From assembly GCA_002495685.1 (NCBI GenBank), contig DAGJ01000024.1:24036-88035 (forward strand): a stretch of DNA of 64,000 bases. The letters run 5' to 3'. The number at the start of each line of letters is the position of its first letter. The stretch's first letter is position 1. The notes below the pieces were generated by a model. It made no database searches. It was not told where the DNA came from and was given only the letters and a program-made list of their open reading frames with translations. Below are positions 17,512-25,856 of this stretch, piece by piece. A program made the position numbers and the translations under genes. The stretch is from Methanobrevibacter sp. UBA412. Lineage in GTDB: Archaea > Methanobacteriota > Methanobacteria > Methanobacteriales > Methanobacteriaceae.

Positions 17512-18153
17512 ATGATAATAGTTGGTACTGAAATATTAACTACATTTATTCATATTGTGTCTGAAAGTTTACTTACTCCTGTTGTAGTGCTTTTAGTCCT
17601 ATTTTTAATAATATCTATATTGGCTATCGGTGGATTAATTAATGAAAAATATACTAGAAAGCCAATGAAAAAAAGAGAATTAGAAACTCTTTTAAATGAT
17701 GTAGATAATTCTTCAAGTCCTGAAGAAATTAAAAATCATGTTAAGTCAAGTACTCTTTTTAATACTCAAAAAGATATTATTGTTAATATTATTGATAATC
17801 ATAATTTAGATTTAGAAGCTAGAAAATCTTTTGCTACAAAATTAGTTGAAGATGAGCAAATGATTTTATTAAAAAAGACTAATCTCACTGATATTTTTGT
17901 TCGGCTTGGTCCTGTACTTGGGTTATTAGGTACTTTAATTCCTTTAGGTCCTGGTCTTTCTGCATTAGGTTCTGGTCAAATAGCGACTTTAGCTAGTTCT
18001 TTAACTATTGCTTTTGATACTACTGTCATTGGTTTAACTATCAGTTCTTTGTCTTATGTGGTGTCTAAATATAAAAAACAATGGTATGAATCAGATTTAA
18101 CAACTCTTGAGACAGTTGCGGAATCTGTGCTTGAAAAATTATCAAAGATATAA
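17512..18153 (+). CDS. MotA/TolQ/ExbB-type proton channel protein
   Basis: A 213-residue protein with a first membrane helix (VVVLLVLFLIISILAIGGLI), a cytoplasmic stretch of about 90 residues, and a C-terminal pair of helices. These contain LGPVLGLLGTLIPLGPGLSA and TLASSLTIAFDTTVIGLTIS, the classic TolQ/ExbB signature. In bacteria such proteins form pentamers that convert proton motive force into work on a single-helix ExbD/TolR partner. Here the partner is most likely the DUF2149 protein encoded immediately downstream. The gene begins 53 bp after the DUF2162-like gene. Confidence 0.88.
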   Translation: MIIVGTEILTTFIHIVSESLLTPVVVLLVLFLIISILAIGGLINEKYTRKPMKKRELETLLNDVDNSSSPEEIKNHVKSSTLFNTQKDIIVNIIDNHNLDLEARKSFATKLVEDEQMILLKKTNLTDIFVRLGPVLGLLGTLIPLGPGLSALGSGQIATLASSLTIAFDTTVIGLTISSLSYVVSKYKKQWYESDLTTLETVAESVLEKLSKI

Positions 18154-18165
18154 TGTGATGTTTTA

Positions 18166-18182
18166 AAGGAGTGTTTTAAATT
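18166..18182 (+). promoter_or_regulatory. Ribosome binding site selecting an ATT start codon
   Basis: AAGGAGTG at 18166-18173 is a strong Shine-Dalgarno sequence. The frame opens right after a TAA stop at 18177-18179, and the first codon, ATT at 18180, lies at ideal spacing (6 nt). The next possible starts, TTG 18201 and ATG 18210, are 27 and 36 nt away. Confidence 0.55.
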
Positions 18183-18500
18183 TTAAGAAAAAGAAAACGT
18201 TTGACTGAAATGGATGATGATGATCCGATGGCATCTTTAACAAATTTATCTGATGCTATGTTAGTTTTAGCGTTAGGGTTCTTAATATTTGCTATTTTGG
18301 CTTTAAGTGCTAATCCAAATATTCTATCTGAAACTTCTCAGCAATCTCAGCAATCTCAAAATACTCAACAGATTAGTACTGGAGAAACTTTTACTAATGA
18401 TACAACTGCTAGTGGGAGTTCTTCTGGTCAAGGGTATAGTGAAGTAGGTAAAGTTTATAAAGATCCTGATACGGGAAAACTTGTTATGGTTTCATCTTAA
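18180..18500 (+). CDS. DUF2149 protein, ExbD/MotB-like single-helix partner
   Basis: About 106 residues if started at the ATT at 18180, giving a basic N-terminus LRKRKRLTEMDDDDPMASLT followed by one membrane helix (DAMLVLALGFLIFAILALS). That is the shape of DUF2149 proteins, which pair with MotA/TolQ/ExbB proteins in methanogens. The helix carries an Asp at its N-terminal end, as expected for a proton-channel partner. The outer part is Gln/Ser/Thr-rich and ends in VGKVYKDPDTGKLVMVSS. The gene follows the channel gene by 26 bp. Starting at TTG 18201 would remove the conserved-looking basic stretch. Confidence 0.75.
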   Translation: MLRKRKRLTEMDDDDPMASLTNLSDAMLVLALGFLIFAILALSANPNILSETSQQSQQSQNTQQISTGETFTNDTTASGSSSGQGYSEVGKVYKDPDTGKLVMVSS

Positions 18501-18533
18501 TTTTTTACTTTTTATTTTTTTATTTTAAGATTG

Positions 18534-18542
18534 TTCATATCG
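18534..18542 (+). promoter_or_regulatory. Candidate operator TTCATATCG (distal fdhC copy)
   Basis: TTCATATCG followed by TTTTAATATTTTT. It is identical to the motif in front of the FecBCD-type operon, with a similar AT-rich right flank (TTAATATTTA there). Confidence 0.35.
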
Positions 18543-18706
18543 TTTTAATATTTTTGTTTTTAAAGTTTATTTTTTTTCAGATATACTATAATTTTATTCT
18601 ACTAATTTTGGTTATTAATATTATTTAGTTTTAAAATTTTATTTTATTTGTTATTTTGTTCGAGTTTTGTAATTGTTAAAACTAGTATATAAATCTTACT
18701 TTTTAA

Positions 18707-18715
18707 TTCATATCG
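18707..18715 (+). promoter_or_regulatory. Candidate operator TTCATATCG (proximal fdhC copy)
   Basis: A second exact copy, 173 bp downstream of the first, just after a TATA-like box. It could overlap the transcription start region of the formate operon. Confidence 0.35.
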
Positions 18716-18832
18716 TAAATAGTTTTTATAATAAAAATGTTAAATAGTATACATAATACTCTTTATTGTGAGGTAATTATATCGAGTATTATTTTTTTTA
18801 AATATGGGATAGTATAAAAGAGGTAATAAAAA

Positions 18833-19659
18833 ATGAGTTCATCTTTTAAAAGTCCGGGTGATACAGCAAAAGCTGTAGCATCTATCGGTGGAAGTAAAAA
18901 TAATCTTTCAATTGCATCTCTTGCAATTTTAGGATTCCTTGCTGGTGCTTACATTGCATTTGGTGGAATGTTAGCTGAAATATGTAATGCTGGAATGGCT
19001 GCAGCGGGTTTCCCTCCGGGTATTTGTAAATTTGTATTTGGTGCAGTGTTCCCTGTAGGTTTAATTATGGTTGTAATTTGTGGATCCGAATTATTTACTG
19101 GTAATGTTATGTATATGACTGCTGGTGTTTTAGATGGAAAATCTAGCATTGGAGATTTATGTAAGAATTGGGCTGGAAGTTGGGTTTTCAACTTCGTAGG
19201 AGCTTTATTCGTTGCTTTCGTATTAGCATACTTATCTGGTTTAATGACTGCAGATCCATTTATGGGCAATGCACTTACAGTTGCAAACACTAAAGCATTA
19301 GGTGGAGCAAGTTTCTTATCAGCTGGTAAAGCTGTTAAATCTATCACTTGGGTACAAGCTTTAATAAGAGGTATTGGATGTAACTGGCTAGTTTGTTTAG
19401 CTGTATACATGGCTGTAGCTTCTGATGATATAATTGGTAAAATTGTTGGTATTTGGGTACCAATTATGCTTTCGTAACTTTAGGTTTCGAGCACAGTGTA
19501 GCTAATATGTTTTTCATACCATTAGGTATGTTCTTAGGTGCAAAAATATCAGTAGTACAATTATTATGGAATAACTTAATACCAGTTACAATCGGAAATA
19601 TTATCGGTGGAGCATTATTTGTAGCATGCGCCTACTGGTATGTATATGTTAAAGAATAA
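18833..19659 (+). pseudogene. fdhC: Formate transporter FdhC, interrupted by a one-base frameshift
   Basis: A FocA/NirC-family channel of about 275 residues split over two frames. The first frame (18833-19477) covers about 210 residues, from [20 protein letters not shown] through [17 protein letters not shown], and ends shortly after [10 protein letters not shown]. The family sequence then continues in the next frame as [20 protein letters not shown] to a normal end at 19659. Adding one G next to 19468 (ATTATGGCTTTC instead of ATTATGCTTTC) restores the entire protein. Everything else is intact, so this is either a recent inactivating deletion or a sequencing error. The gene heads the fdhAB cluster and would import formate. 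Confidence 0.88.
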
Positions 19660-19672
19660 AGTAAAAAATAAT

Positions 19673-19686
19673 TAAACAATTGTTTA
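19673..19686. promoter_or_regulatory. 14-bp perfect palindrome after fdhC
   Basis: TAAACAATTGTTTA lies 14 bp after the fdhC stop, upstream of the large hairpin. It could be a protein binding site controlling fdhAB or part of a composite terminator. Confidence 0.35.
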
Positions 19687-19690
19687 TATT

Positions 19691-19763
19691 ATTAACTTTT
19701 CATTTAGATTTTAAGGAGTAATTATTTATTCCTTAAAATCTATTTTTTTAATTAAAAGTTAAT
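19691..19763 (+). terminator. Nested hairpin with T-run between fdhC and fdhA
   Basis: Inner perfect 13-bp arms TAGATTTTAAGGA (19705-19717) and TCCTTAAAATCTA (19730-19742) are followed by seven T. Outer arms ATTAACTTTT (19691-19700) and AAAAGTTAAT (19754-19763) enclose them. It could terminate or attenuate transcription between transporter and enzyme genes. Confidence 0.6.
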
Positions 19764-19791
19764 ATTTAAATGTAATTTGTTTAGGGATTAT

Positions 19792-19834
19792 GTTAAAATT
19801 TGTTGTTTATTATAAAATATTTAACAATTTTAAC
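19792..19834. promoter_or_regulatory. Inverted repeat around the fdhA leader
   Basis: GTTAAAATTTGTT at 19792-19804 and TAACAATTTTAAC at 19822-19834 form a nearly perfect inverted repeat, with one unpaired T, around TATTATAAAATAT. The repeat lies 24 bp before the fdhA ATG and may be an operator or a leader structure. Confidence 0.35.
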
Positions 19835-19858
19835 TTTTATTAATATGGAGATTATAAA

Positions 19859-21934
19859 ATGGTTGCGAAAAATGTCCCAAAAATAGAATATGTTCCAACA
19901 ATTTGTCCATACTGTGGTACTGGTTGTGGATTAAATTTTGTTGTAAAAGATGGGAAAATTATAGGAGTTGAACCTTGGAAAAGGCATCCTGTTAATGAAG
20001 GAAAAGTTTGTCCAAAAGGTAATTTTGGATATGAATTTATTAACCGGGAAGATAGATTAACTATTCCTTTAATTAAAGAAAATGGGGAATTTAGAGAAGC
20101 TTCTTGGGATGAAGCTTTAAATTTAGTTGCAAATAAGCTAAATGAAGTGAAAGCAGAAGATCCGAATAAATTAGGATTTTATGCTTGTGCTAGATCCCCT
20201 AATGAAAATATTTATGTAACTCAAAAATTTGCTAGAGTAGCATGTGGAACTCATAATGTAGACCACTGTGCACGTATTTGTCACGGTCCTACTGTAGCAG
20301 GATTAGCAACTTGTTTCGGTTCAGGTGCTATGACTAATGGATTTGACAGTATAATGCAAGCTGATGTCATATTTGTAATTGGTGCAAATAGTATGGAAGC
20401 ACACCCATTATTTGGTAGAAAATTAATCAAAGCTAAACAGAATGGGGCAAAAATTATAGTTGCTGACCCAAGATATACACCTACAGCTAAAATAGCAGAT
20501 AAATATTTAGAATTCAAAACAGGTACTGATGTAGCTTTAATGAATGGTATGATGAAATATATTATTGATAATGATTTACAAAATACTGAATTTATTAAAG
20601 ACAGAACTGAAAATTTCGAAGAATTAAAAGAAATTGTATCTAAATATGATATGGATAAAGTATGTGAAATAACTGAAGCTGATAAAGATAGTCTTATAGA
20701 AATAACAGAAGCTTATGCAAAAGCAGATAAAGCAGCTATTGTATACTCTTTAGGTATTACAGAACATTCACATGGTGCAGATAATGTAATGTGTACTGCA
20801 GATCTTGCAATGTTAACTGGTAACTTAGGGAAAGAAGGTGCTGGTGTAAATCCATTAAGAGGTCAAAATAACGTACAAGGTGCTTGTGATATGGGAGCAC
20901 TTCCAACAGATTATGTTGGATACAGAAAAGTTGCTGATCAAGAAACTACTGACTGGTTTAACAATTATTATGGTACAAATTTATCAACAAAACCAGGATT
21001 AACATTAGTTGAAATGATGAATGCTGCTCATTCTGGAGATTTAAAAGTATTATATATTCATGGAGAAGATCCAGTTTTATCTGATGCGGATATTACTCAT
21101 ACAAAAGAAGCATTAGCTAACTTAGATATGCTTGTTGTTCAAGAATTATTTATGACTGATACTGCAGCTGAAGCAGATGTTGTATTCCCAGCAGCAGGTT
21201 GGGGAGAACAAGAAGGAACATTTACCAGTGGTGAAAGAAGAGTACAATGTTTACACAAAGCTCAAGACCCACCTGGTGATGCAATGTTAGATTGGAAAAT
21301 AATGGAACAATTAGCAATAAGAATGGGTGAAGATGCTCACCCTGAACAATTCCATTATGAAACTTCAGAAGATATCTTTAATGAAATTAGAGAATGTGCA
21401 CCAATAATGGCTGGAATGGATCGTAAAAGATTAGACTCACCTGAAGCTTTACATTGGCCTTGTTTAAGTGAGGATGATCCTTGTCAACCATTAATGTATA
21501 CAGAAAAATTCTCACGTCCTAATGGTAAAGCTATTTTCATGCCACAAGAACATAGAGGACCAGTTGAAGTTACTGATAATGAATACCCATTATTATTAAC
21601 CACTACACGTGTATTGTTCCATTATCATGCTGCAATGACTCGAAGATGTAAAACTTTAGATAATGAGGTTAAAACTGGATATATTGAAATGAATAGTGAA
21701 GATGCTAAAGAATTAGGTATACTTGATAAAGAAATAGTCAAAGCAAGTTCTAGAAGAGGAAGTATTGAAATAGCTGCTAGGGTCACTGATAATATTAAAC
21801 GTGGAATTGTAAATATACCTATGCACTTTACAGAATGTGCAGCTAACATGTTAACTAATTCTAATTCTTTTGATCCTAAATGTAAAATGGTTGAATTAAA
21901 AGCATGTGCTATTAAAGTGGAAAAAATGGAGTAG
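19859..21934 (+). CDS. fdhA: Formate dehydrogenase catalytic subunit FdhA
   Basis: A 691-residue molybdopterin oxidoreductase. The N-terminal [4Fe-4S] cluster uses CPYCGTGC (C16, C19, C23) and C51. [13 protein letters not shown] places a Cys at residue 140, where Escherichia coli FdhF has selenocysteine, so this is a cysteine-type enzyme. The MGD-binding segments ([31 protein letters not shown]) and the C-terminal dinucleotide-binding domain are complete. It oxidises formate to CO2 and passes electrons to FdhB/F420. It lies 5 bp upstream of fdhB. GGAGAT precedes the ATG. Confidence 0.95.
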   Translation: MVAKNVPKIEYVPTICPYCGTGCGLNFVVKDGKIIGVEPWKRHPVNEGKVCPKGNFGYEFINREDRLTIPLIKENGEFREASWDEALNLVANKLNEVKAEDPNKLGFYACARSPNENIYVTQKFARVACGTHNVDHCARICHGPTVAGLATCFGSGAMTNGFDSIMQADVIFVIGANSMEAHPLFGRKLIKAKQNGAKIIVADPRYTPTAKIADKYLEFKTGTDVALMNGMMKYIIDNDLQNTEFIKDRTENFEELKEIVSKYDMDKVCEITEADKDSLIEITEAYAKADKAAIVYSLGITEHSHGADNVMCTADLAMLTGNLGKEGAGVNPLRGQNNVQGACDMGALPTDYVGYRKVADQETTDWFNNYYGTNLSTKPGLTLVEMMNAAHSGDLKVLYIHGEDPVLSDADITHTKEALANLDMLVVQELFMTDTAAEADVVFPAAGWGEQEGTFTSGERRVQCLHKAQDPPGDAMLDWKIMEQLAIRMGEDAHPEQFHYETSEDIFNEIRECAPIMAGMDRKRLDSPEALHWPCLSEDDPCQPLMYTEKFSRPNGKAIFMPQEHRGPVEVTDNEYPLLLTTTRVLFHYHAAMTRRCKTLDNEVKTGYIEMNSEDAKELGILDKEIVKASSRRGSIEIAARVTDNIKRGIVNIPMHFTECAANMLTNSNSFDPKCKMVELKACAIKVEKME

Positions 21935-21939
21935 ATCGC

Positions 21940-23148
21940 ATGTCAGTAAAAGTTAACGATAAATATTATGCATATTCTGCAGACAATGCAATTTATGACG
22001 AAGGAGAATATGGTGGTGTTGTAACCACTATAATGAAATACCTTTTAAAATCTGGAACTGTTGATGCAGTACTAGCGGTTGAAGAAGGATTCGATTTATA
22101 TGATGCTAAACCTATTTTAATCACTGATCCTGAAGATATTATTAAATCTGCTGGTTCTTTACATTGTGGTACTCTAAATTTAGCAAAATTTTTAACAAAA
22201 TATATTGATGGTGCAAGAGATTTCAAGGTAGCTGTTACATGTAAACCATGTGATGCAATGACCATTAGAGAATTAATGCGCAAAGGTAGAATTATAGAAG
22301 ATAATGTTATAATGGTAGGAGTAAATTGTGGTGGAACATTACCACCAGTTCCAACTATGAAAATGTTTAAAGAAGTCTATGGTGTAAACCCTGCTGATGT
22401 TGCTAAAGAAGAAATAGCTAAAGGAAAACTTATTGTAGAAACTAAAGATGGTGAAGAAAAAGGAATCAAAATCGATGAATTAGAAGCAGAAGGTATGGGC
22501 CGAAGAGAAAACTGTCAAAGATGTGATATGAACATTCCATCTAATGCTGATATAGCTTTAGGTAATTGGGGTGTTATTGGAGATTTAGCTGGTAAAGCTA
22601 CATTTGTTGAAGTTTTCACTGATAAAGGTGCTGAAATATTAAACGGTGTTATTGATGAAAAATTAATCGAAACAGCAGAACCTATTGAAAAAGGTATTGA
22701 AATTCGGGATAAAATCAATAATATTATGGTTAAACAAGCATCTAAACAAAAAGAGAAAGACTTTGCAGGCACAACTGGAGATATTCTTGATGTATTAAAT
22801 AAATTCAAAAAAGATATGTCCACTTGTATGAAATGTTATGGTTGCCGTGAAGCATGTCCTTTATGTTATTGTGAAGATTGTTGTCTTGAAACCGAAGGAC
22901 CTGAATGGGTACCTGGAGGATACACACCTGCAGCTCCATTTTTCCATTTAACTCGTATGGTTCATATGGTAGATGCATGTACTAACTGTGGTCAATGTTC
23001 TGAAGTATGTCCATGTGAAATTCCAGTTTCCAAAATTTTCGCTACTGTAAACAATAAAGTTAAAGATATCTTTGGTTATTATAGTGGTGTGGAAAACGAC
23101 GATGTACCTTTACCATTCACTGAATTTGAGTTACCGGATAACAGATAA
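21940..23148 (+). CDS. fdhB: Formate dehydrogenase beta subunit FdhB (F420-reducing)
   Basis: A 402-residue FrhB/FdhB family protein that transfers electrons from FdhA through FAD to coenzyme F420. The core is seen in [20 protein letters not shown] and [15 protein letters not shown]. The C-terminal third holds cysteine groups [16 protein letters not shown] and [16 protein letters not shown] for [4Fe-4S] clusters. The gene follows fdhA by 5 bp, so the two are translated from one mRNA. A hairpin terminator follows. Confidence 0.95.
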   Translation: MSVKVNDKYYAYSADNAIYDEGEYGGVVTTIMKYLLKSGTVDAVLAVEEGFDLYDAKPILITDPEDIIKSAGSLHCGTLNLAKFLTKYIDGARDFKVAVTCKPCDAMTIRELMRKGRIIEDNVIMVGVNCGGTLPPVPTMKMFKEVYGVNPADVAKEEIAKGKLIVETKDGEEKGIKIDELEAEGMGRRENCQRCDMNIPSNADIALGNWGVIGDLAGKATFVEVFTDKGAEILNGVIDEKLIETAEPIEKGIEIRDKINNIMVKQASKQKEKDFAGTTGDILDVLNKFKKDMSTCMKCYGCREACPLCYCEDCCLETEGPEWVPGGYTPAAPFFHLTRMVHMVDACTNCGQCSEVCPCEIPVSKIFATVNNKVKDIFGYYSGVENDDVPLPFTEFELPDNR

Positions 23149-23160
23149 ACATTTTTTTAG

Positions 23161-23202
23161 GAAATAAAACCTTTTATGGTTTTATTTCAATATTCTTTTT
23201 TT
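23161..23202 (+). terminator. Intrinsic-type terminator of fdhAB
   Basis: Perfect 11-bp arms GAAATAAAACC (23161-23171) and GGTTTTATTTC (23178-23188) with a 6-nt loop are followed by a T-rich tract. It lies 13 bp after the fdhB stop. Confidence 0.75.
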
Positions 23203-23343
23203 ATTAATCGATGTGCATTGCATATCATATTAAATATATATAAATTAAAAAAAACTAAATTAATTATAATTATTAGTTTGTAAAAGCTTATTTTTCTGAA
23301 TTTTTCTAAAAAATTTACTATTTATAAAAATTAGGTGTTTATT

Positions 23344-24057
23344 ATGAGAATTTGTTCTGTTGTTGGAAATAAAGATAGTGGGAAGACTTCTTTAACTGTA
23401 AGAATCATTAAGGAACTTAAAAAAAGAGATTTTAAAGTAGCTAGTATAAAACATTCACATCATAATATGGTTATGGATAAAGAAGGAACTGATACTTTTA
23501 AACACAAAGAAGCAGGTTCTGAAACTGTTGTTGGAATTGGATCTTCTACATTTTTTAATATAGATAAACAATTGTCTCTTGATAGGATATTGTTTTTAAT
23601 TAAAATTATTTCCGAATCTGAACCAGATTTTGTTGTCATAGAAGGATTTAAAGGTTATAATTATCCAAAAATTGCTACAACTCCGGATGTTGTTGATGAT
23701 TTTACTATTGCGTCTGTTGATGCGAAAAATATGGATGATTCTGATGTTAGTTTATTAGTTGATAAAATTGAAAATTATGGTTATGATATAATTGACACTT
23801 TGTTTGTTGATGATTGTGGTTATAATGATGGTAAAGTAATAGCTAAAGCTTTTATTGATGGAAATTTACAATATGATTTAGAAAAACAAGCAGATATTTC
23901 TGTTTCAGTTGATGGTGTTAATATTGGAATTAATGCTTTTGTAAATGATTTTATGAAAAATACTATTTTGGGAATGTTAAATTCATTAAAAACTACTGAG
24001 TATGGGGTTAAGGATTTTAATAAAATTGAAATATTAATTAATAATAAAAAAGTTTGA
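23344..24057 (+). CDS. mobB: Molybdopterin-guanine dinucleotide biosynthesis protein MobB
   Basis: A 237-residue P-loop protein. Walker A is [10 protein letters not shown], followed by the MobB segments [23 protein letters not shown] and [15 protein letters not shown]. MobB binds GTP and assists MobA in attaching GMP to molybdopterin, giving the MGD cofactor used by FdhA and FwdB. About 80 C-terminal residues beyond the canonical domain look like an archaeal extension. The ATG at 23344 is chosen because AGGTG precedes it; a GTG at 23335 is part of that site. It is directly followed by moaA. Confidence 0.88.
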   Translation: MRICSVVGNKDSGKTSLTVRIIKELKKRDFKVASIKHSHHNMVMDKEGTDTFKHKEAGSETVVGIGSSTFFNIDKQLSLDRILFLIKIISESEPDFVVIEGFKGYNYPKIATTPDVVDDFTIASVDAKNMDDSDVSLLVDKIENYGYDIIDTLFVDDCGYNDGKVIAKAFIDGNLQYDLEKQADISVSVDGVNIGINAFVNDFMKNTILGMLNSLKTTEYGVKDFNKIEILINNKKV

Positions 24058-24086
24058 TTAAAATAATTTTTGGTTTATGTGATTGG

Positions 24087-25016
24087 ATGGATAAGATTAA
24101 AGATACTTATAATAGACCTATAATTTCATTACGTATATCTATTACAAATCGTTGTAATATTCAATGTTTTTATTGTCATCATGATGGAATGTTAAATTCT
24201 AAAGAAGAAATAACTTCAGATGAAATATTTCAGATAGCTAAGGTAGCTAAAAATTTAGGTGTTGAAAAAGTTCGTCTTTCTGGAGGTGAACCTTTAGTTA
24301 GATCTGATATTGTGGATATTGTTAAGAAACTTAATACTTTAAATTTTAAAGATATATCTATTACGACTAATGGTATATTTTTAGATAAATATGCTGAAGA
24401 TTTAGTTAAAGCAGGATTAAAACGTGTTAATGTTAGTTTGGATACATTGAAACCTGAGACTTATAAGTGTATAACTAAAAAAGATTATTTAAGTGAGGTT
24501 AAAAATGGTATCCTTAAATCTGTTGATGTTGGCCTTTATCCTGTAAAAATTAATATGGTTGTTATGAAAGGTATAAATGATAATGAAATTCATGATATGT
24601 TTGGTTTTTGTAAAGATAATGGCTTAATTTTACAGTTAATTGAAATTTTGGAAACGGATAATTGTGAAGATAATGATTTTAATGAAAAATATCATTTTGA
24701 TATGACTCCATTAGAAAAGGAATTTACTGATTTGGCTAGTGAGGTTACTGTTCGTAAGTTTATGCAGGATCGTAAAAAATATTTTATTGATGGTGGTGAA
24801 GTTGAGATTGTTCGCCCTATGGATAATACTAAATTTTGTGAGAATTGCACACGTCTTAGAATAACTCCTGAAGGTAAAATTAAACCTTGTTTGCTTAGAA
24901 ATGATAATCTTGTCGATTTGATTTCTCATATTAGGTCTGGGGATTCTGAAAAAGATTTAGAAGAAATTTTTATAAGTGCTGTTAATTCTCGTGAACCTTA
25001 TTTTATAGATGATTAA
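24087..25016 (+). CDS. moaA: GTP 3',8-cyclase MoaA
   Basis: A 309-residue radical-SAM enzyme of molybdopterin synthesis. The SAM cluster motif is CNIQCFYC, followed by [11 protein letters not shown]. The C-terminal second cluster is given by [20 protein letters not shown]. It converts GTP to the 3',8-cyclic intermediate. The usual C-terminal GG of bacterial MoaA is absent (the protein ends EPYFIDD). The ATG at 24087 follows GTGATTGG; the upstream frame overlapping mobB has no signal. It lies 29 bp after mobB in the same operon. Confidence 0.9.
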   Translation: MDKIKDTYNRPIISLRISITNRCNIQCFYCHHDGMLNSKEEITSDEIFQIAKVAKNLGVEKVRLSGGEPLVRSDIVDIVKKLNTLNFKDISITTNGIFLDKYAEDLVKAGLKRVNVSLDTLKPETYKCITKKDYLSEVKNGILKSVDVGLYPVKINMVVMKGINDNEIHDMFGFCKDNGLILQLIEILETDNCEDNDFNEKYHFDMTPLEKEFTDLASEVTVRKFMQDRKKYFIDGGEVEIVRPMDNTKFCENCTRLRITPEGKIKPCLLRNDNLVDLISHIRSGDSEKDLEEIFISAVNSREPYFIDD

Positions 25017-25024
25017 TTTATTCA

Positions 25025-25041
25025 TGTGTAGTTACTACACA
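25025..25041. promoter_or_regulatory. Palindromic operator-like element, copy 1
   Basis: TGTGTAGTTACTACACA is an inverted repeat with 8-bp arms and a single central base. It starts 9 bp after the moaA stop codon. The 15-bp core recurs exactly at 25275-25289. Confidence 0.55.
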
Positions 25042-25274
25042 TTGTTGTTTTTTTTCTTTTTTTTCTTATTTTTCGACATGAAAACACTTACATAAGGTAC
25101 TAAATTTTTATTATTTTCAATAGGAATAAATTTTTCTTATTTTATTATTTAAAACTTATTTTTGTTTTATTTTTTAAATTAATTAATTAATGGGTTTATT
25201 TAAGCTTTTTAAAATATATTTTCTATTATATTGCTTTTTAAACCTCAAATTTTAATTATTTAAATTTTAAAAAA

Positions 25275-25289
25275 GTGTAGTTACTACAC
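25275..25289. promoter_or_regulatory. Palindromic operator-like element, copy 2
   Basis: An exact second copy of the core GTGTAGTTACTACAC. It lies about 40 bp upstream of the TATA box near 25328, a position suited to an activator or to looping with copy 1. The HTH-ferredoxin protein encoded just downstream is an obvious candidate ligand (inference). Confidence 0.55.
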
Positions 25290-25379
25290 AGTTTTATTTA
25301 AGTATTTCTATTTAGTTCTAGTAGCACCTTTTATAAGTTGAAAAAACAAAAATTTAATTAATACACAGTGAATGATATC

Positions 25380-25856
25380 ATGCCAAAACATATAACATCA
25401 GGTCTGAAATATTTAGCTGCAGTAAGACTTAGAAATCAAGGTTTATCTCAGAAAAAAATTGCAGAAAAATTAGATATTGATCGTTCTACAGTTTCACATT
25501 ACTTAAATGGAAGTAATTTGTCTTGGAATTCAATAGAATTTGCTAAAATATTAACTCAACTAAATAATAAAGATTTTTTGTTAGTAATTCAAAATTTATT
25601 CCATGATTTGGATAAAATTAGAGTTATAGCTTTAATATTCAAAGAAAAAAATTATAATGGAATAGTGAATGATTCATGTATTGGTTGTGGATTATGTGTA
25701 GATTTGTGTATATTGGAGGCTATTAGTTTAAATGCACTAACAGCTCAAATAAACTCCTTTTATTGTTGTGGATGCCATACCTGCGAAGAGGCCTGCCCAA
25801 CAAATTCTATCAAAATTTTGGAGGAAAAAGATGATCAAAAACGTGAAAGAAGTTAA
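25380..25856 (+). CDS. HTH-ferredoxin protein, probable Fe-S regulator of the fwd operon
   Basis: A 158-residue fusion. Residues about 5-50 are a helix-turn-helix (LRNQGLSQKKIAEKLDIDRS, then TVSHYL). Residues 100-145 are a two-cluster ferredoxin domain, with CIGCGLCVDLC (C100, C103, C106, C110) and CGCHTCEEAC (using C129, C132, C135, C139). It is the first gene of the fwd operon, occupying the place that fwdH has in Methanothermobacter, but I cannot confirm homology. The architecture suggests a transcription factor whose DNA binding responds to redox state, iron or the FwdF ferredoxin. The ATG at 25380 follows GTGA. Its 3' end overlaps fwdF by 26 nt. Confidence 0.75.
   Translation: MPKHITSGLKYLAAVRLRNQGLSQKKIAEKLDIDRSTVSHYLNGSNLSWNSIEFAKILTQLNNKDFLLVIQNLFHDLDKIRVIALIFKEKNYNGIVNDSCIGCGLCVDLCILEAISLNALTAQINSFYCCGCHTCEEACPTNSIKILEEKDDQKRERS

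Larger units (their letters stand above)
18501..18832. other. 332 bp regulatory region upstream of fdhC
   Basis: No gene was recognised. The region contains two TTCATATCG motifs (18534 and 18707), a TATA-like AGTATATAAATC near 18684-18695 and another TATA-like AATAGTATACATAA near 18742-18755. The ribosome binding site GAGGTAAT precedes the ATG at 18833. Confidence 0.6.
25017..25379. other. 363 bp regulatory region upstream of the fwd operon
   Basis: No ORF or RNA gene was recognised. The region contains two copies of GTGTAGTTACTACAC (25026 and 25275) about 250 bp apart and a TATA box CTTTTATAA near 25328-25336. Apart from these it is T-rich. Confidence 0.65.

Noticed and set aside
18737..18817. 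26-codon ORF (MLNSIHN...) upstream of fdhC
   Set aside because: It has no ribosome binding site and no recognisable sequence, and it lies in a promoter region. Nothing separates it from chance.
18949..19410. 153-codon minus-strand ORF opposite fdhC
   Set aside because: It is long but lies antisense to a clear FocA-family protein and has a composition typical of a reversed membrane-protein frame. No ribosome binding site was noticed.
20270..20290. Selenocysteine possibility in FdhA and FwdB
   Set aside because: Both positions that hold selenocysteine in some relatives are TGT (Cys) codons and both frames are open throughout, so no recoding is needed.
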